This document shows positions 9,010 to 17,423 of a stretch of DNA of 64,000 nucleotides, one piece after another. This DNA comes from a virus: positions 248,001 through 312,000 of the IMG/VR virus record IMGVR_UViG_3300032116_000001. One strand, given 5' to 3'. Within the stretch, counting starts at the first letter, position 1; each line of letters begins with the position of its first letter. Below the pieces are notes generated by a model. The model saw only the letters and a list, made by a program, of their open reading frames with translations, did no database searches and was not told the origin of the DNA. Both the position numbers and the translations under genes were made by a program.

Positions 9010-9873
9010 ATGAAAAAGTTTGTTAAATTACCTGTCGGCCAAGCTTGCGAGTGCCCGTTTTACCTCCAGGATGTATCTGGTGATAACAAGTGTGTTTTTA
9101 AATTCTTTGTAACACAAGACAAACTTTCAAAATCTTTTTTAGAGCCAGAAGATTTCAGTGAAGACACCTGGAAGGAAGATTGCGAAGGTTTATATTCCCA
9201 GTGTTCTGTTTTGCCTATAATTTGGCAAATGGATGAAGATATCGAAAGCAATGATGAAGAAATCACAGAAGAAGATCAACTAGAAAGTGAAGATTCTGAA
9301 GATTACGACGATTCTGATGAGCCTGATGATTACGAGGATGGAGATGAACATGAAGTTGTTCAAGTTAGCATTCATCAGGTTGATAATCCTTATGCTGTGA
9401 AGTCTGATATTTTGGTTTTGCCTACAAACATTGGCTTAACAATAGATGACTATAAATTAAACCGCCTTTCAAAAGGCTTAATTCAAGAAGAATGTGATAA
9501 AATTGCCGAAGATTCTGTGAAGATGGGCCACGTTTACCTAACAAGCAATGGTGGAGAAAAAAGCTTAGTAGTTCCCAAGGCTATCGTTCATGCAGTTGTG
9601 GCTGGATTTAGCAGGTTGGTCAATGAGCAAGACATAAAAACAGCAATGAGAAAATCTTTATTAATGGCCGAAGAATTAGGCGCAAATAAAGTAGTAATTC
9701 TTCCATGTGATTGTGGCACTCATGACATTGCTCACACGGCCAGAGTGCAGCTATCTGCAATATATACATTTTTAAACAGTGTTGAAACAAAATCAATCAC
9801 CCATGTATATATTGTTATGGAAGATGAAGAAAGTTTTAATATTTTCCAGGAATACTTTAATAGAATATTCTAA
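9010..9873 (+). CDS. Macro-domain-like protein with acidic linker, 287 aa
   Basis: Residues 1-75 include a Cys-containing N-terminal part (GQACECPFY). Residues about 78-120 are an acidic linker of Glu/Asp/Ser. The C-terminal ~165 residues resemble a macro domain: SDILVLPTNIGLT where macro domains have the VNA(A/N) loop, GHVYLTS, AIVHAVVAGF, and KVVILPCDCGTHDIAHTA in place of the usual P.igtG loop. Macro domains bind or hydrolyse ADP-ribose. The classical catalytic Asn/Asp are not obvious, so binding is more likely than hydrolysis. Alternative: a divergent macro fold with another ligand. Confidence 0.6.
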   Translation: MKKFVKLPVGQACECPFYLQDVSGDNKCVFKFFVTQDKLSKSFLEPEDFSEDTWKEDCEGLYSQCSVLPIIWQMDEDIESNDEEITEEDQLESEDSEDYDDSDEPDDYEDGDEHEVVQVSIHQVDNPYAVKSDILVLPTNIGLTIDDYKLNRLSKGLIQEECDKIAEDSVKMGHVYLTSNGGEKSLVVPKAIVHAVVAGFSRLVNEQDIKTAMRKSLLMAEELGANKVVILPCDCGTHDIAHTARVQLSAIYTFLNSVETKSITHVYIVMEDEESFNIFQEYFNRIF

Positions 9874-9893
9874 TAATACAAAGAGGAAAACCA

Positions 9894-10247
9894 ATGAGTG
9901 GCTCTGCTAAAACAACAAAATCATCTGAGAATTATCAGAAAATTTTGCAAGCTATGTTGGATAGTTACAGGCATCCAGTTTGGATTGTAGAGGATGATCA
10001 TATTCGACTCATGAATGAACCTGCGAAGGAGCTTGAAAGCCAGGGTTTTGTAATACAGAACTTATCGCAAAACATGAATGTCGGAGAAGTGAAAATTTTG
10101 AGCTTTAAAGGTAGAGACATAAGTATTAAAAAATCAATGATAAAAAATGGTGGAACTGTATTTTTGCATGAGGTGAGTTTTGAAACTCCATCCACCGCGA
10201 GGCTTAAAGCATCTACGGCTAAATTAAGAAAAGCGATTACTAGGTAA
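9894..10247 (+). CDS. PAS-like small protein, 117 aa
   Basis: AGAGGAAAACC precedes the ATG. Residues 17-40 (LDSYRHPVWIVEDDHIRLMN) look like the start of a PAS fold, followed by alternating strands. The C-terminus is basic and Ala/Lys/Thr-rich. No kinase or other output domain is attached. The PAS call is tentative. Confidence 0.5.
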   Translation: MSGSAKTTKSSENYQKILQAMLDSYRHPVWIVEDDHIRLMNEPAKELESQGFVIQNLSQNMNVGEVKILSFKGRDISIKKSMIKNGGTVFLHEVSFETPSTARLKASTAKLRKAITR

Positions 10248-10264
10248 TTTATTAATTGAACTCG

Positions 10265-10312
10265 AAAAAAGAATCTTGGGCATGTTTTCAAAACGGTCAA
10301 AGATTCTTTTTA
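10265..10312 (+). terminator. Rho-independent terminator
   Basis: AAAAAAGAATCTT (10265-10277) pairs with AAGATTCTTTTT (10300-10311), enclosing a smaller GTTTT-C-AAAAC hairpin and ending in a T run. Because of this hairpin the upstream ATG at 10276 cannot be the start of the following gene. Confidence 0.75.
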
Positions 10313-10344
10313 ATTATAAAAGAATCAAAAGAGAGTGTTATACA

Positions 10345-11043
10345 ATGAGTGAAAAAAATTCAAATAATTCATCTATAGAAGATTTGAAAATGTTGCGCAA
10401 TGAAATCACAGCGCAAACTGAAGCTTATGTGGAATTTTCTAATGCACTCGTCCGTATTTACGATCTGCAAACAGAGATTAAAGCAGACATTGAAAAACTC
10501 AGCGAATCTGACTCAAAAGAAGTACGCGAAATTTTTGAGAAAATAACAACAATGAGCGAACTGCTGAAAACTTATCAGCAGTATCAACGCGAAGGCGATG
10601 CATTAATGTCGGAAGAAATTGAAGAGTTTAATGCAGTTTTGTCTCATTTTGGCTCTGAATTGGAGTTGTTTAAGGCCAAAATTGAGCAGCTTATTAGTGA
10701 CGATGGCAAGCTCGGCAGTGCCAATAGAGAGGCTGTCGAAAGTGCTTTAAATGATATGATTTCTGAATTTGAAATAATGGCAAAGGATACTCGTGCTCAT
10801 TTTGAAAGTGAAAGCCAAGCAAGAAAACAAGTTATTGAAAAGTTAGATCAAATAACAAATTATCTCGAATCTTTTAAACAAGTTCAGACAGGTTGGACCG
10901 AATGGAAAAAAAGAATTGGATGGGGAATTGCGGGCATTTCTGCTTTAATTGCAGTTCTTATGGCACTGGCTCAATTTAATGCATTGAAAATTGAATATTT
11001 CCCAAAAAACCATGAAGCAACGCCTGTGACAAGGCCACGATAA
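10345..11043 (+). CDS. Coiled-coil protein with C-terminal membrane anchor, 232 aa
   Basis: The start at 10345 (MSEKNSNNSS) is chosen over an in-frame ATG at 10276 that falls inside a terminator hairpin. Residues about 15-195 are almost entirely predicted coiled coil, rich in Glu/Lys/Leu heptads. One transmembrane segment follows (GWGIAGISALIAVLMALAQ), then a short tail. The layout suggests a membrane-tethered rod; a tape-measure or spanin role is possible but unsupported. Confidence 0.65.
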   Translation: MSEKNSNNSSIEDLKMLRNEITAQTEAYVEFSNALVRIYDLQTEIKADIEKLSESDSKEVREIFEKITTMSELLKTYQQYQREGDALMSEEIEEFNAVLSHFGSELELFKAKIEQLISDDGKLGSANREAVESALNDMISEFEIMAKDTRAHFESESQARKQVIEKLDQITNYLESFKQVQTGWTEWKKRIGWGIAGISALIAVLMALAQFNALKIEYFPKNHEATPVTRPR

Positions 11044-11046
11044 GAT

Positions 11047-11439
11047 ATGAACGTTAAAGTAATTTCTGGAGCCAATAATAACATTGATGCAACGGGCCTT
11101 AAAAACAAACTTAAAGCCATAGGCTTGCATGAAAAGCACGATGTGATTGCGCTTAATGATGATCAAGCAAACTTTGATCTTAATATATGGTTTGGCGACA
11201 ATCCTCCTGAGAATACAGAGGCCTTAATAATGAATTCCAGTGAATTTAGTGGCCATGAAATGCTAAAGAAATATCCAAGATTATTATTATTGGCTCAAAT
11301 AGTTTCTACAAATGGATTAATACCTGAGTTTTATGCTGTTTATGAAAGAACGTCGTATAAGCCAGTGTTTTTTATTAACAAACACGAAATGGAAGGTTAT
11401 TTTGTGGACAAAATAGCATCAGTACAGGAGCTACCATAA
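11047..11439 (+). CDS. Hypothetical protein, 130 aa
   Basis: It starts three bases after the preceding stop and its own stop overlaps the next start by one base (TAATG), so it is translated as part of a small operon. It has alternating strand/helix patterns (LLLLAQIVSTNGLIPEFYAVY) but no recognised motif. Confidence 0.6.
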   Translation: MNVKVISGANNNIDATGLKNKLKAIGLHEKHDVIALNDDQANFDLNIWFGDNPPENTEALIMNSSEFSGHEMLKKYPRLLLLAQIVSTNGLIPEFYAVYERTSYKPVFFINKHEMEGYFVDKIASVQELP

Positions 11440-11759
11440 TGTCAGAAAGAAAACCAGCAACAATTTCTTGCAAATGTGTAGAATGCGGAATGTCGTTTTA
11501 TGAAAAAGGCGATGCAGTTGGCGTCATGCCCTCGATGCGGCCTGTAAAAAAATGGCAGCGTGGTGATCCTTTAACAACATGGGCAGACTGGGTCATGCAC
11601 ATACAAACACACTGTCCAGACTGCAGAATAGTTGTGCCACCACCCGATTGTGTAAACGACTTGCGGGCTCAACTTTCTGAATTCAGGCATGCAAATTCAC
11701 AAGATTTTGAGCTTGAGTCTGATGAGTACACAAGATTATTTAATGAAAGGCTTAAGTAA
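11439..11759 (+). CDS. Small zinc-ribbon protein, 106 aa
   Basis: CKCVECGMSF near residues 11-20 and HCPDC near residue 60 give a four-Cys zinc-ribbon pattern. The rest is unremarkable. The start overlaps the stop of the previous gene by one base. No specific role can be assigned. Confidence 0.6.
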   Translation: MSERKPATISCKCVECGMSFYEKGDAVGVMPSMRPVKKWQRGDPLTTWADWVMHIQTHCPDCRIVVPPPDCVNDLRAQLSEFRHANSQDFELESDEYTRLFNERLK

Positions 11760-11765
11760 TGTGTT

Positions 11766-11806
11766 AATTTGACTTATTTTTTACGAATAGATAAATAAGT
11801 CAAATT
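11766..11806 (+). repeat. 14-bp perfect inverted repeat directly upstream of adk
   Basis: AATTTGACTTATTT (11766-11779) is exactly mirrored at 11793-11806 across a 13-base spacer, and the adk ATG follows at 11807 with no room for a Shine-Dalgarno. It could be an operator, a weak terminator for the preceding gene, or a hairpin that brings an upstream ribosome site close to the start. Confidence 0.6.
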
Positions 11807-12589
11807 ATGATCGACGGCAAAATTTCTATAGACGTGGTGTTACTAGGTCCGCCAGCAAGTGGAAAAGGCACTGTTGTGTCTTATTTTTTGGATAAATATA
11901 ATTGGAATGCAATTGTTCCTGGCGATATTTATAGAAAAATACGCGACGAAGACAGCGACCTGGGCGCTTTAGTTAGAGAATCTCTTGAAAGGTACCATCA
12001 TTGTCCCGATGATTTAACAAATAGAATTATTCACAAAGCTGTTGATGATTGTCTAAAAATTAATCAACTCTTGGATTTACCAAATTCTAGATTTGTTTTT
12101 GATGGTTATCCAAGGTCTTTTGAGCAATTGGATTATTTAGATAAAAATTTCAATGTTTCTGCATTTATTCATCTTGATGCGCCGATTGAAACCACACTAG
12201 CTGCCGCAATCAATCGAAGATATTGTTCTGGTTGCAATAAGGTGTTTTCAAAGCAGTCTCCCCCAAAAATCACGGGTCCGAACATTTCGTGCATAGACGG
12301 TGAAGCTTCAAGACCTTATTTAACAAATACTTGTCTTGAAAACGAAGCCCAGTGGCTTTCGTGCTCGGATTCTTGCGCTGCTACATCAGAAAACAACTGG
12401 ATTACTCGATGGGACGATAGCGAGGAAAAGTATTATGAAAGAATAAGCGCATTTAACCAGAACACACTGCCTGTAATTGAGGCAATTTCACAAAGACCAA
12501 ATTATAAAAAGTTTCAAATTATCGGTAACGATAAGGGCTTAAGTGAAATTGAAGATTGGCTTAACGCTGTCTTAGGTAATAATTGTTAA
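11807..12589 (+). CDS. adk: Adenylate kinase-like nucleoside monophosphate kinase
   Basis: 260 aa. P-loop GPPASGKGT at about 14-22, then VPGDIYRK in place of the AMP-site region, FDGYPRSFEQ (the family DG[FY]PR motif), and a long LID region starting RRYCSGC with additional cysteines (zinc-type LID). W.TRWDDSEEKYYERI then matches the conserved RxDD segment. Adenylate kinases interconvert AMP, ADP and ATP. The LID is longer than in typical bacterial enzymes, so substrate choice may differ. Confidence 0.8.
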   Translation: MIDGKISIDVVLLGPPASGKGTVVSYFLDKYNWNAIVPGDIYRKIRDEDSDLGALVRESLERYHHCPDDLTNRIIHKAVDDCLKINQLLDLPNSRFVFDGYPRSFEQLDYLDKNFNVSAFIHLDAPIETTLAAAINRRYCSGCNKVFSKQSPPKITGPNISCIDGEASRPYLTNTCLENEAQWLSCSDSCAATSENNWITRWDDSEEKYYERISAFNQNTLPVIEAISQRPNYKKFQIIGNDKGLSEIEDWLNAVLGNNC

Positions 12590-12870
12590 TTTTTTCTTTG
12601 AACTCCATGAAGAGCTTCTTGAACTTCATTTTCAAAGACATTTGTACTCATAATTTCATCGTTGCTGACACCATCAAGACTAAGTTTCTGCAAAATTATG
12701 TTAATCAAATCGGATATCTTCTTGTCCTTAAGTCTTATGTCGTCTTGATTGTTGCTTTCGGGATAAGAAGATATAGCCTCGTCAATTTCGTTAGCTTCGT
12801 CAATGAAGCCCGATTCATCCAAGTCGTTTGCAATTTGGGCCAATCTTCTGATCACATCAACACTGATCAT
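12586..12870 (-). CDS. Hypothetical protein with helical-hairpin motif, 94 aa
   Basis: Residues 5-30 (IRRLAQIANDLDESGFIDEA) are a clear copy of the helical-hairpin motif found in other genes of this window. AGAGGT lies 5 bases before the ATG. It converges with adk with a 4-base overlap of the ends and is second in a two-gene leftward unit. Confidence 0.6.
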   Translation of the reverse strand: MISVDVIRRLAQIANDLDESGFIDEANEIDEAISSYPESNNQDDIRLKDKKISDLINIILQKLSLDGVSNDEIMSTNVFENEVQEALHGVQRKN

Positions 12871-12873
12871 GAT

Positions 12874-13182
12874 TTACCTCTTTGTAAATATATCTACAAA
12901 TATTTGATCAATTATTTTAGACGCCTCTGCAGATCGACCAGATTCTATAATAGCAGAGGCTTTTTCCATCATTTGCTCAGTGGTTGGATTATTTTGAAGG
13001 AAAGATTTTTGTGCATCTATGCAAGTGGGGCACTGCCAATAAGATACAAAAAGAGGTCTGTGTTTGCGACAAACAGCTTTGCCACAATTATCACAGAAAG
13101 CCCGCGCCCAGCCTTTCACCTGTCTGTTGCAGATAGAACAAATCGGGTCACTATAGAATTTCTTAATTGGTGCGCCTGGCAT
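12874..13182 (-). CDS. Zinc-binding protein with helical-hairpin C-terminus, 102 aa
   Basis: The N-terminal 60 residues have Cys/His pairs (CSICN, CDNCGKAVCRKH, CPTC) consistent with a double zinc finger. The C-terminus (MEKASAIIESGRSAEASKII) resembles the helical-hairpin motif of the neighbouring gene. It reads three bases ahead of that gene, in one operon. Function unknown. Confidence 0.6.
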   Translation of the reverse strand: MPGAPIKKFYSDPICSICNRQVKGWARAFCDNCGKAVCRKHRPLFVSYWQCPTCIDAQKSFLQNNPTTEQMMEKASAIIESGRSAEASKIIDQIFVDIFTKR

Positions 13183-13275
13183 GGTTTCTTAACCTTATGT
13201 TTTTATTTCTCTAATTTAAATAATCAATCCTGGTTGAACTTCAGCCAACATATAACGTTTTTTGAGATTGTTCTC

Positions 13276-13316
13276 AAAAAAAATCCCCTAAATTTATTTA
13301 AGCAAAATGCTAAAAT
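13276..13316 (+). promoter_or_regulatory. Promoter-like element, TCCCC motif copy 2
   Basis: A8-TCCCC-TAAATTT (13276-13294) followed 17 bases after CTAAAT by TAAAAT (13311-13316). It shares its A-run/TCCCC block and spacing with elements at 6930, 38120 and 60097. A start site about 7 bases downstream would place the first G-rich base of the structured leader at the transcript 5' end. Confidence 0.5.
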
Positions 13317-13318
13317 AT

Positions 13319-13440
13319 GGGGAAACAAGGCGGACACTGCCTGCAAACCGATTGTGTCGCCCGCGGCCACGCCTGCGTTGCTGGTTTTTTTCGGTACCAG
13401 CACAAAGACGTTGCGTAAATAAAACCTGCGGGAGAATAAA
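13319..13440 (+). ncRNA. Unassigned structured 5' leader upstream of the lytic transglycosylase
   Basis: This GC-rich block in an AT-rich genome has at least two hairpins: GGCGGACAC (13329-13337) with GTGTCGCC (13354-13361), and GCTGGT (13380-13385) with ACCAGC (13396-13401). It starts with GGGGAAACAAGG right where the promoter-like element would begin transcription, and ends about 12 bases before the ATG. It does not match any riboswitch consensus I can recall with confidence. No open frame explains the composition. Confidence 0.45.
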
Positions 13441-13452
13441 GGTAAAAAAAAT

Positions 13453-14187
13453 ATGAATATTAGAAACATAACCTTGACATTCGCGATTCTTTTCGCGTCG
13501 TATGCCACTGCTACATTTGTGCCCAACAGCACGGATGCCACAACTGTTGCCAATCAGGCTTCAAAGCCAATTAGCACTAAGGCGGCGAACATTGTACAGG
13601 TACATCAAACAAACACGGTGGATCAGGAACAAAAGCGCATTAGTGAATTTGTTTACATTGTTCAAAGCCGTTTGGGCCGCGAGTATGCCGACAGAGTTGC
13701 AAAGGCAATTGTAACGTCGGCGCGACGCAATGGCCTTCCTCCAATGATGGTTGCAACCACAGGATATATCGAAAGTGAATTTCGAATGGTAAGCCGCCCA
13801 GCTATTGGAATTATGCAAATTCTTCCTTCAACTGCTCGAAGAGTTTTTGGAAACAGCGGTCTCGATCCTTATAAACTCGAAGACAATATTGAAATGGGGT
13901 CGAGATACTTGGCAACCCATTATCGAAAATATGCTGGTTCATACTCTAGACTCAGAGGTAACACAACTAGTAGAAGCGGGTCTACTGGCTCTTCAGCATC
14001 CGTGCCAAATTTAACTCCTGATCAACAAGTTATCGTTATGCGACAAACTTGGGGGAGATATAATGGTAGTGGAATGAATGGAGCTTATCAAAGAAAAGCT
14101 ATGATTGTTTGGAATCGTGTTACAAAGTTAACCCCAGATGATTGGAAAAAGCATGTAAACACAAAAGGTCCTCTCTGGAAGAACTAA
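13453..14187 (+). CDS. Secreted lytic transglycosylase (SLT family)
   Basis: 244 aa. The N-terminus (RNITLTFAILFASYATATF) looks like a signal peptide. The SLT domain shows TTGYIESEF with the catalytic Glu at about 107, AIGIMQILPSTA, and NIEMGSRYLATHY, all hallmark motifs. It would cleave peptidoglycan glycan strands, either in lysis or in entry. A Ser/Thr/Gly-rich loop (about residues 175-185) interrupts the domain. A long structured leader precedes it, suggesting post-transcriptional control. Confidence 0.85.
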   Translation: MNIRNITLTFAILFASYATATFVPNSTDATTVANQASKPISTKAANIVQVHQTNTVDQEQKRISEFVYIVQSRLGREYADRVAKAIVTSARRNGLPPMMVATTGYIESEFRMVSRPAIGIMQILPSTARRVFGNSGLDPYKLEDNIEMGSRYLATHYRKYAGSYSRLRGNTTSRSGSTGSSASVPNLTPDQQVIVMRQTWGRYNGSGMNGAYQRKAMIVWNRVTKLTPDDWKKHVNTKGPLWKN

Positions 14188-14188
14188 A

Positions 14189-14917
14189 ATGCTGAACAAA
14201 CCCATGATTCTTGATCTAAGAGGATATTTGTCCTATGCCATGCCTGAAAAAATTGCGCATGGACGAGGGCAGACAATGGCTAAGGACTTGATGGGTCAGG
14301 CTAGGTATACAGTTTATACCGAGGCTGCAGAAGCCATTGCAGAGGTTACTTATAGTCGCCTCTGCAATGTGATTGGCTTGTCATGTGTTCAATCAGAGTA
14401 TGCCACAGGCCTAGATGGCGTAAAACCCAATATCGTAAGCGCTTCAGAGTATGATGATTCTTGGATGCCAGCACCAACAAGTGTAGTGTCTCTGGGCTCA
14501 AGGCAGGCCAATAATGATGCTATAAAAAATTATGGATTGTCTATGCTTTTATTTAATCCCTTTACAAATAAAAAACCTGGCTATATTAAAGGTGATAAAT
14601 CTTTTGTAAAAGCAAATAATGGGCAGTGTTTCTATTCATTTGAGTTGAAAAAAATTTTAGAAGGAACCGATAAGGAATACAAATCCCCATATTCGCCAAT
14701 GTCTGTGGATGTTTATTTTCAAATTAGCAGCATGTTTCCTCAAATCAAAGAGATAATTCCACGAATTGAATCACTTACTGATGAGCAAATTGAATGGTGC
14801 GCAAGCACGCCAGGAGATTTGTATGGCGGTAAAATTGGCTCTGAATTTGTAAGTCTTCGGTTGCATCTACTAAGAGATTTTGCAAAAAAAGCAACAAGGG
14901 CCATGCTTGATGAATAA
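14189..14917 (+). CDS. Hypothetical protein, 242 aa
   Basis: It starts two bases after the transglycosylase stop and so is probably co-transcribed. It has an RGYLSYAMPEKIAHGRGQ N-terminus and a repetitive acidic/basic pattern without a known fold. A bidirectional terminator follows. Pairing with the transglycosylase might mean a role in lysis or cell entry, but there is no direct sign. Confidence 0.65.
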   Translation: MLNKPMILDLRGYLSYAMPEKIAHGRGQTMAKDLMGQARYTVYTEAAEAIAEVTYSRLCNVIGLSCVQSEYATGLDGVKPNIVSASEYDDSWMPAPTSVVSLGSRQANNDAIKNYGLSMLLFNPFTNKKPGYIKGDKSFVKANNGQCFYSFELKKILEGTDKEYKSPYSPMSVDVYFQISSMFPQIKEIIPRIESLTDEQIEWCASTPGDLYGGKIGSEFVSLRLHLLRDFAKKATRAMLDE

Positions 14918-14940
14918 GATTTCCAATAATTGAAAATTAA

Positions 14941-14971
14941 AAAAGCCGAAAGTTTTACTTTCGGCTTTTTT
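14941..14971. terminator. Bidirectional terminator between convergent genes
   Basis: AAAAGCCGAAAG (14941-14952), loop TTTTA, then CTTTCGGCTTTT (14958-14969) with A and T runs on both sides, so it can stop transcripts from both directions. It lies between a rightward and a leftward gene. Confidence 0.9.
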
Positions 14972-14992
14972 AACGGACGGCTTACGGCTTTT

Positions 14993-15424
14993 TTAATAGC
15001 CTCTATTCCATCCAGATGGGTATCTAGATGCAGGAAGCGAGCCTTTGGTATCAATCAGTGATACATCTTCGGTAAGGCGGTTAAGCGCAAAAGCGAATTC
15101 TTCAGCTTTTTGCGTCAGAGTAACAAGTGTCAAAGAAAGAGCGTTAGCAATGTAATCCTTTTCAATTGCGCTAGTAGTAGCAATTGCAGCTTGATAAGCA
15201 TTTATTTCTGTTTCAAGAGTTTGAATAACTGTGTCAAAATCTTCGATAGTGGCCGTGGAATCTGTCAGATCGGTAGTACCTCTGGATTGGTCGGTGGGAT
15301 AAGGCCCAGCCTGGCCAATTGTGTTGACAGTAATGTTCTTAATTTCACGATTGTCCGTGATGTTATTTACGGAACGCTCGCCAGGAGCAGTCCCGCTTAT
15401 GAAAGATGAAGGGTAGTTAGGCAT
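14993..15424 (-). CDS. Hypothetical, possibly structural, helical protein, 143 aa
   Basis: Thr/Ser/Asn-rich N-terminus (MPNYPSSFISGTAPGERSVN) followed by a helical stretch about 55-125 (FDTVIQTLETEINAYQAAIA). AGGAGAACG precedes the start. It is divergent from the tail-fibre genes and could be a minor virion protein, judged from position and composition only. Confidence 0.6.
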   Translation of the reverse strand: MPNYPSSFISGTAPGERSVNNITDNREIKNITVNTIGQAGPYPTDQSRGTTDLTDSTATIEDFDTVIQTLETEINAYQAAIATTSAIEKDYIANALSLTLVTLTQKAEEFAFALNRLTEDVSLIDTKGSLPASRYPSGWNRGY

Positions 15425-15649
15425 TTAAGTTTCGTTCTCCTGTAGTAAGCAGCCCGCTGAAGCGTGCCACATTATCACATTCTAGAAAATGTTCTTTGTC
15501 ACCTTTTCTTAAACTTTACAATCTATACCTTCTCAAAAGTTATTTTTTTTGTTTTTTTCAAATTTTCTGAATGTAGGCCCTGATCTTGTATTTGCTGAAT
15601 AATAAAATACATCTTTTGCTTTCAAAAAGTAAGCAATAAGGGCGATCAG
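15425..15649. promoter_or_regulatory. Divergent intergenic region in front of the tail-fibre genes
   Basis: 225 bases, strongly AT-rich after 15480, between a leftward gene and the rightward fibre operon. It must contain promoters for both. TTTGCTGAATAATAAAAT (around 15590-15608) is the only promoter-like stretch I can point to, and it is weak. No ORF or RNA is seen. Confidence 0.4.
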
Positions 15650-17380
15650 ATGGATAATTTTGGCATAAAAATATCAAATAATAAGATTTCCATAGATACG
15701 GGTGCTAATTTCACATGGACGGGTAGTCATGCTTTTGTCAGACCTGTGTCTTTTTGCGCTGATCAAAAGATTTCAACAGACTCGTTGTTTAACGCAAGAC
15801 TATCTGCGGGGGATATGTTATTTGGCAACATCAATGGTTTTAGTCTGCTAAAAATTGGGCCAATAGGATCAGTGCTTTTTTCTTCTGGCAGCTCGCCAAC
15901 TTGGGGCTATGTTAATTTAGAGTCTCACGTAACTGGTGTTCTGCCATTGCATCTTGGTGGCACAGGGTTGTCATCTGCGCCTGAAAAAGGATTGTTTGTA
16001 AGTGATGGTCATAAAATATTGAGCTTGCCCCTGGGCGAAAGCGGAACATTTCTTTGTGTTGAACATGGCCAATTAATGTGGAAGCGTATAAATTTAAATA
16101 TTGACCAAAATGATGATTCTTATATAGAGCCCTTGTCTCAAATTAATAATGATAATTCTGAAAAAGAGAATCAGTTTGTTGCACAGTGGAATGATAGCGG
16201 AGAGTTAATCGAGGGCTTAGTGCCCTCAAAACACATTTTAGGCACAATTAACACTACTGCGGGTGGCACGGGAATAAGCAAGTTTGCCGTGGGGGATATT
16301 CTTTATGCATCGTCTGAAAACAAGTTGTCAAAACTTTCAACAAAGGGAAAAGAAAATTGCTTTCTACAAGTTTCAAACGGCGTGCCTGTTTGGAAAAAAA
16401 TACCCGAATTAGACAAGCTGGCTAAAAAATCTTATTCTTTTGAATTTGGTGATAATGGGCTAATTTATGTTGATGGTAAAAAACGTAAATCCATTGTTTT
16501 GCATGGCGAAGATATTACTGGGAAATCATCTGGGATAAATGGAATTTTAAATCTGGAGAGCGGTGGGACTGGTAGGGATTTATCAAGTTTTACAGCTGGC
16601 TCTCTAGTCATATTAAATGACAAGTCTTCGATGATAGGATTAGATCAGGGCAACAATGGGCTTGTCTTAGTTAGCAAGGGTGTGGGCAATCCTCCAGCTT
16701 GGGAGCCATCAGTGATGAGAGTTGAGGCTAATGAAGGCATACTTTGTTTTGAAAAAGATGGATTAGTGAGATTGGAAGTTGATTCAACTGAAAAATTTAA
16801 TCCCGTGTGGCAAGGACAACATGTTTTTGACAATACAGTTGGATTTTCCAAGCCTCCAATTATGGCTAAAGGGCTATCGATTGCAGAGAATAATGATTAT
16901 GAAAATCATGCCAGTGGAGATTTGTGGCGACAAAATGACCACTTGTATTATCGATCAGGCGCAAAAACCATTTGCATTTCGCAACCTGAAAATGATTCTA
17001 AATTATTGCGCACATCCCATTATATTAGGATTGCGTTTGGTGATTCTATTGACAATGGGGAAATTCAAAAAAACAGAACTTTAATGCCTCATACTTTAGA
17101 TAAAATCATTTCTGGGGCTCAGTGGAGAATTGCGCGAATTGATGTTTTGTGCGAGCAGTGTCCAACACAAGACTCTGGCGCACTAATAGATGTTGTTTTA
17201 GAAAATGGCTCTAGCGTTCTAGTGTCTCCGATTACTATAGAAAAGGATTCTAGAAGGGGATTCTCTGTAGAGTTTAAACAAGCAGTTTTAAGCGACGACG
17301 AGACTTTAAGGCTTGTTATAAAAAATAGCGGAGAAGCTAATTTTTGGTCAGCATGGGTTCTGATTGAAGAATTTTGTTAA
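15650..17380 (+). CDS. Tail-fibre protein, 576 aa
   Basis: Repeated motifs of phage fibres occur throughout: FTWTGSHAFVRPVSF, LHLGGTGLSS, TTAGGTGISKFAVGDILYAS, LESGGTGRDLSSFTAGSLV. These GGTG units recur in trimeric beta-rich fibre shafts. The last ~150 residues differ (LRTSHYIRIAFGDSIDNG) and may be the receptor-binding or tip part. It is the first of three fibre genes in a row. Confidence 0.8.
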   Translation: MDNFGIKISNNKISIDTGANFTWTGSHAFVRPVSFCADQKISTDSLFNARLSAGDMLFGNINGFSLLKIGPIGSVLFSSGSSPTWGYVNLESHVTGVLPLHLGGTGLSSAPEKGLFVSDGHKILSLPLGESGTFLCVEHGQLMWKRINLNIDQNDDSYIEPLSQINNDNSEKENQFVAQWNDSGELIEGLVPSKHILGTINTTAGGTGISKFAVGDILYASSENKLSKLSTKGKENCFLQVSNGVPVWKKIPELDKLAKKSYSFEFGDNGLIYVDGKKRKSIVLHGEDITGKSSGINGILNLESGGTGRDLSSFTAGSLVILNDKSSMIGLDQGNNGLVLVSKGVGNPPAWEPSVMRVEANEGILCFEKDGLVRLEVDSTEKFNPVWQGQHVFDNTVGFSKPPIMAKGLSIAENNDYENHASGDLWRQNDHLYYRSGAKTICISQPENDSKLLRTSHYIRIAFGDSIDNGEIQKNRTLMPHTLDKIISGAQWRIARIDVLCEQCPTQDSGALIDVVLENGSSVLVSPITIEKDSRRGFSVEFKQAVLSDDETLRLVIKNSGEANFWSAWVLIEEFC

Positions 17381-17423
17381 TTGAAAAAACTGTAAAATTA
17401 AAAACATAAGTCGGAGAAAGTAA

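Noticed and set aside
10276-10344. N-terminal extension of the coiled-coil protein from ATG 10276
   Set aside because: The extra codons fall inside a strong terminator hairpin; the ATG at 10345 has a ribosome site.
13224-13553. Leftward open frame of 109 aa over the leader region
   Set aside because: It has no Shine-Dalgarno, overlaps the start of the transglycosylase gene antisense, and covers the structured leader.
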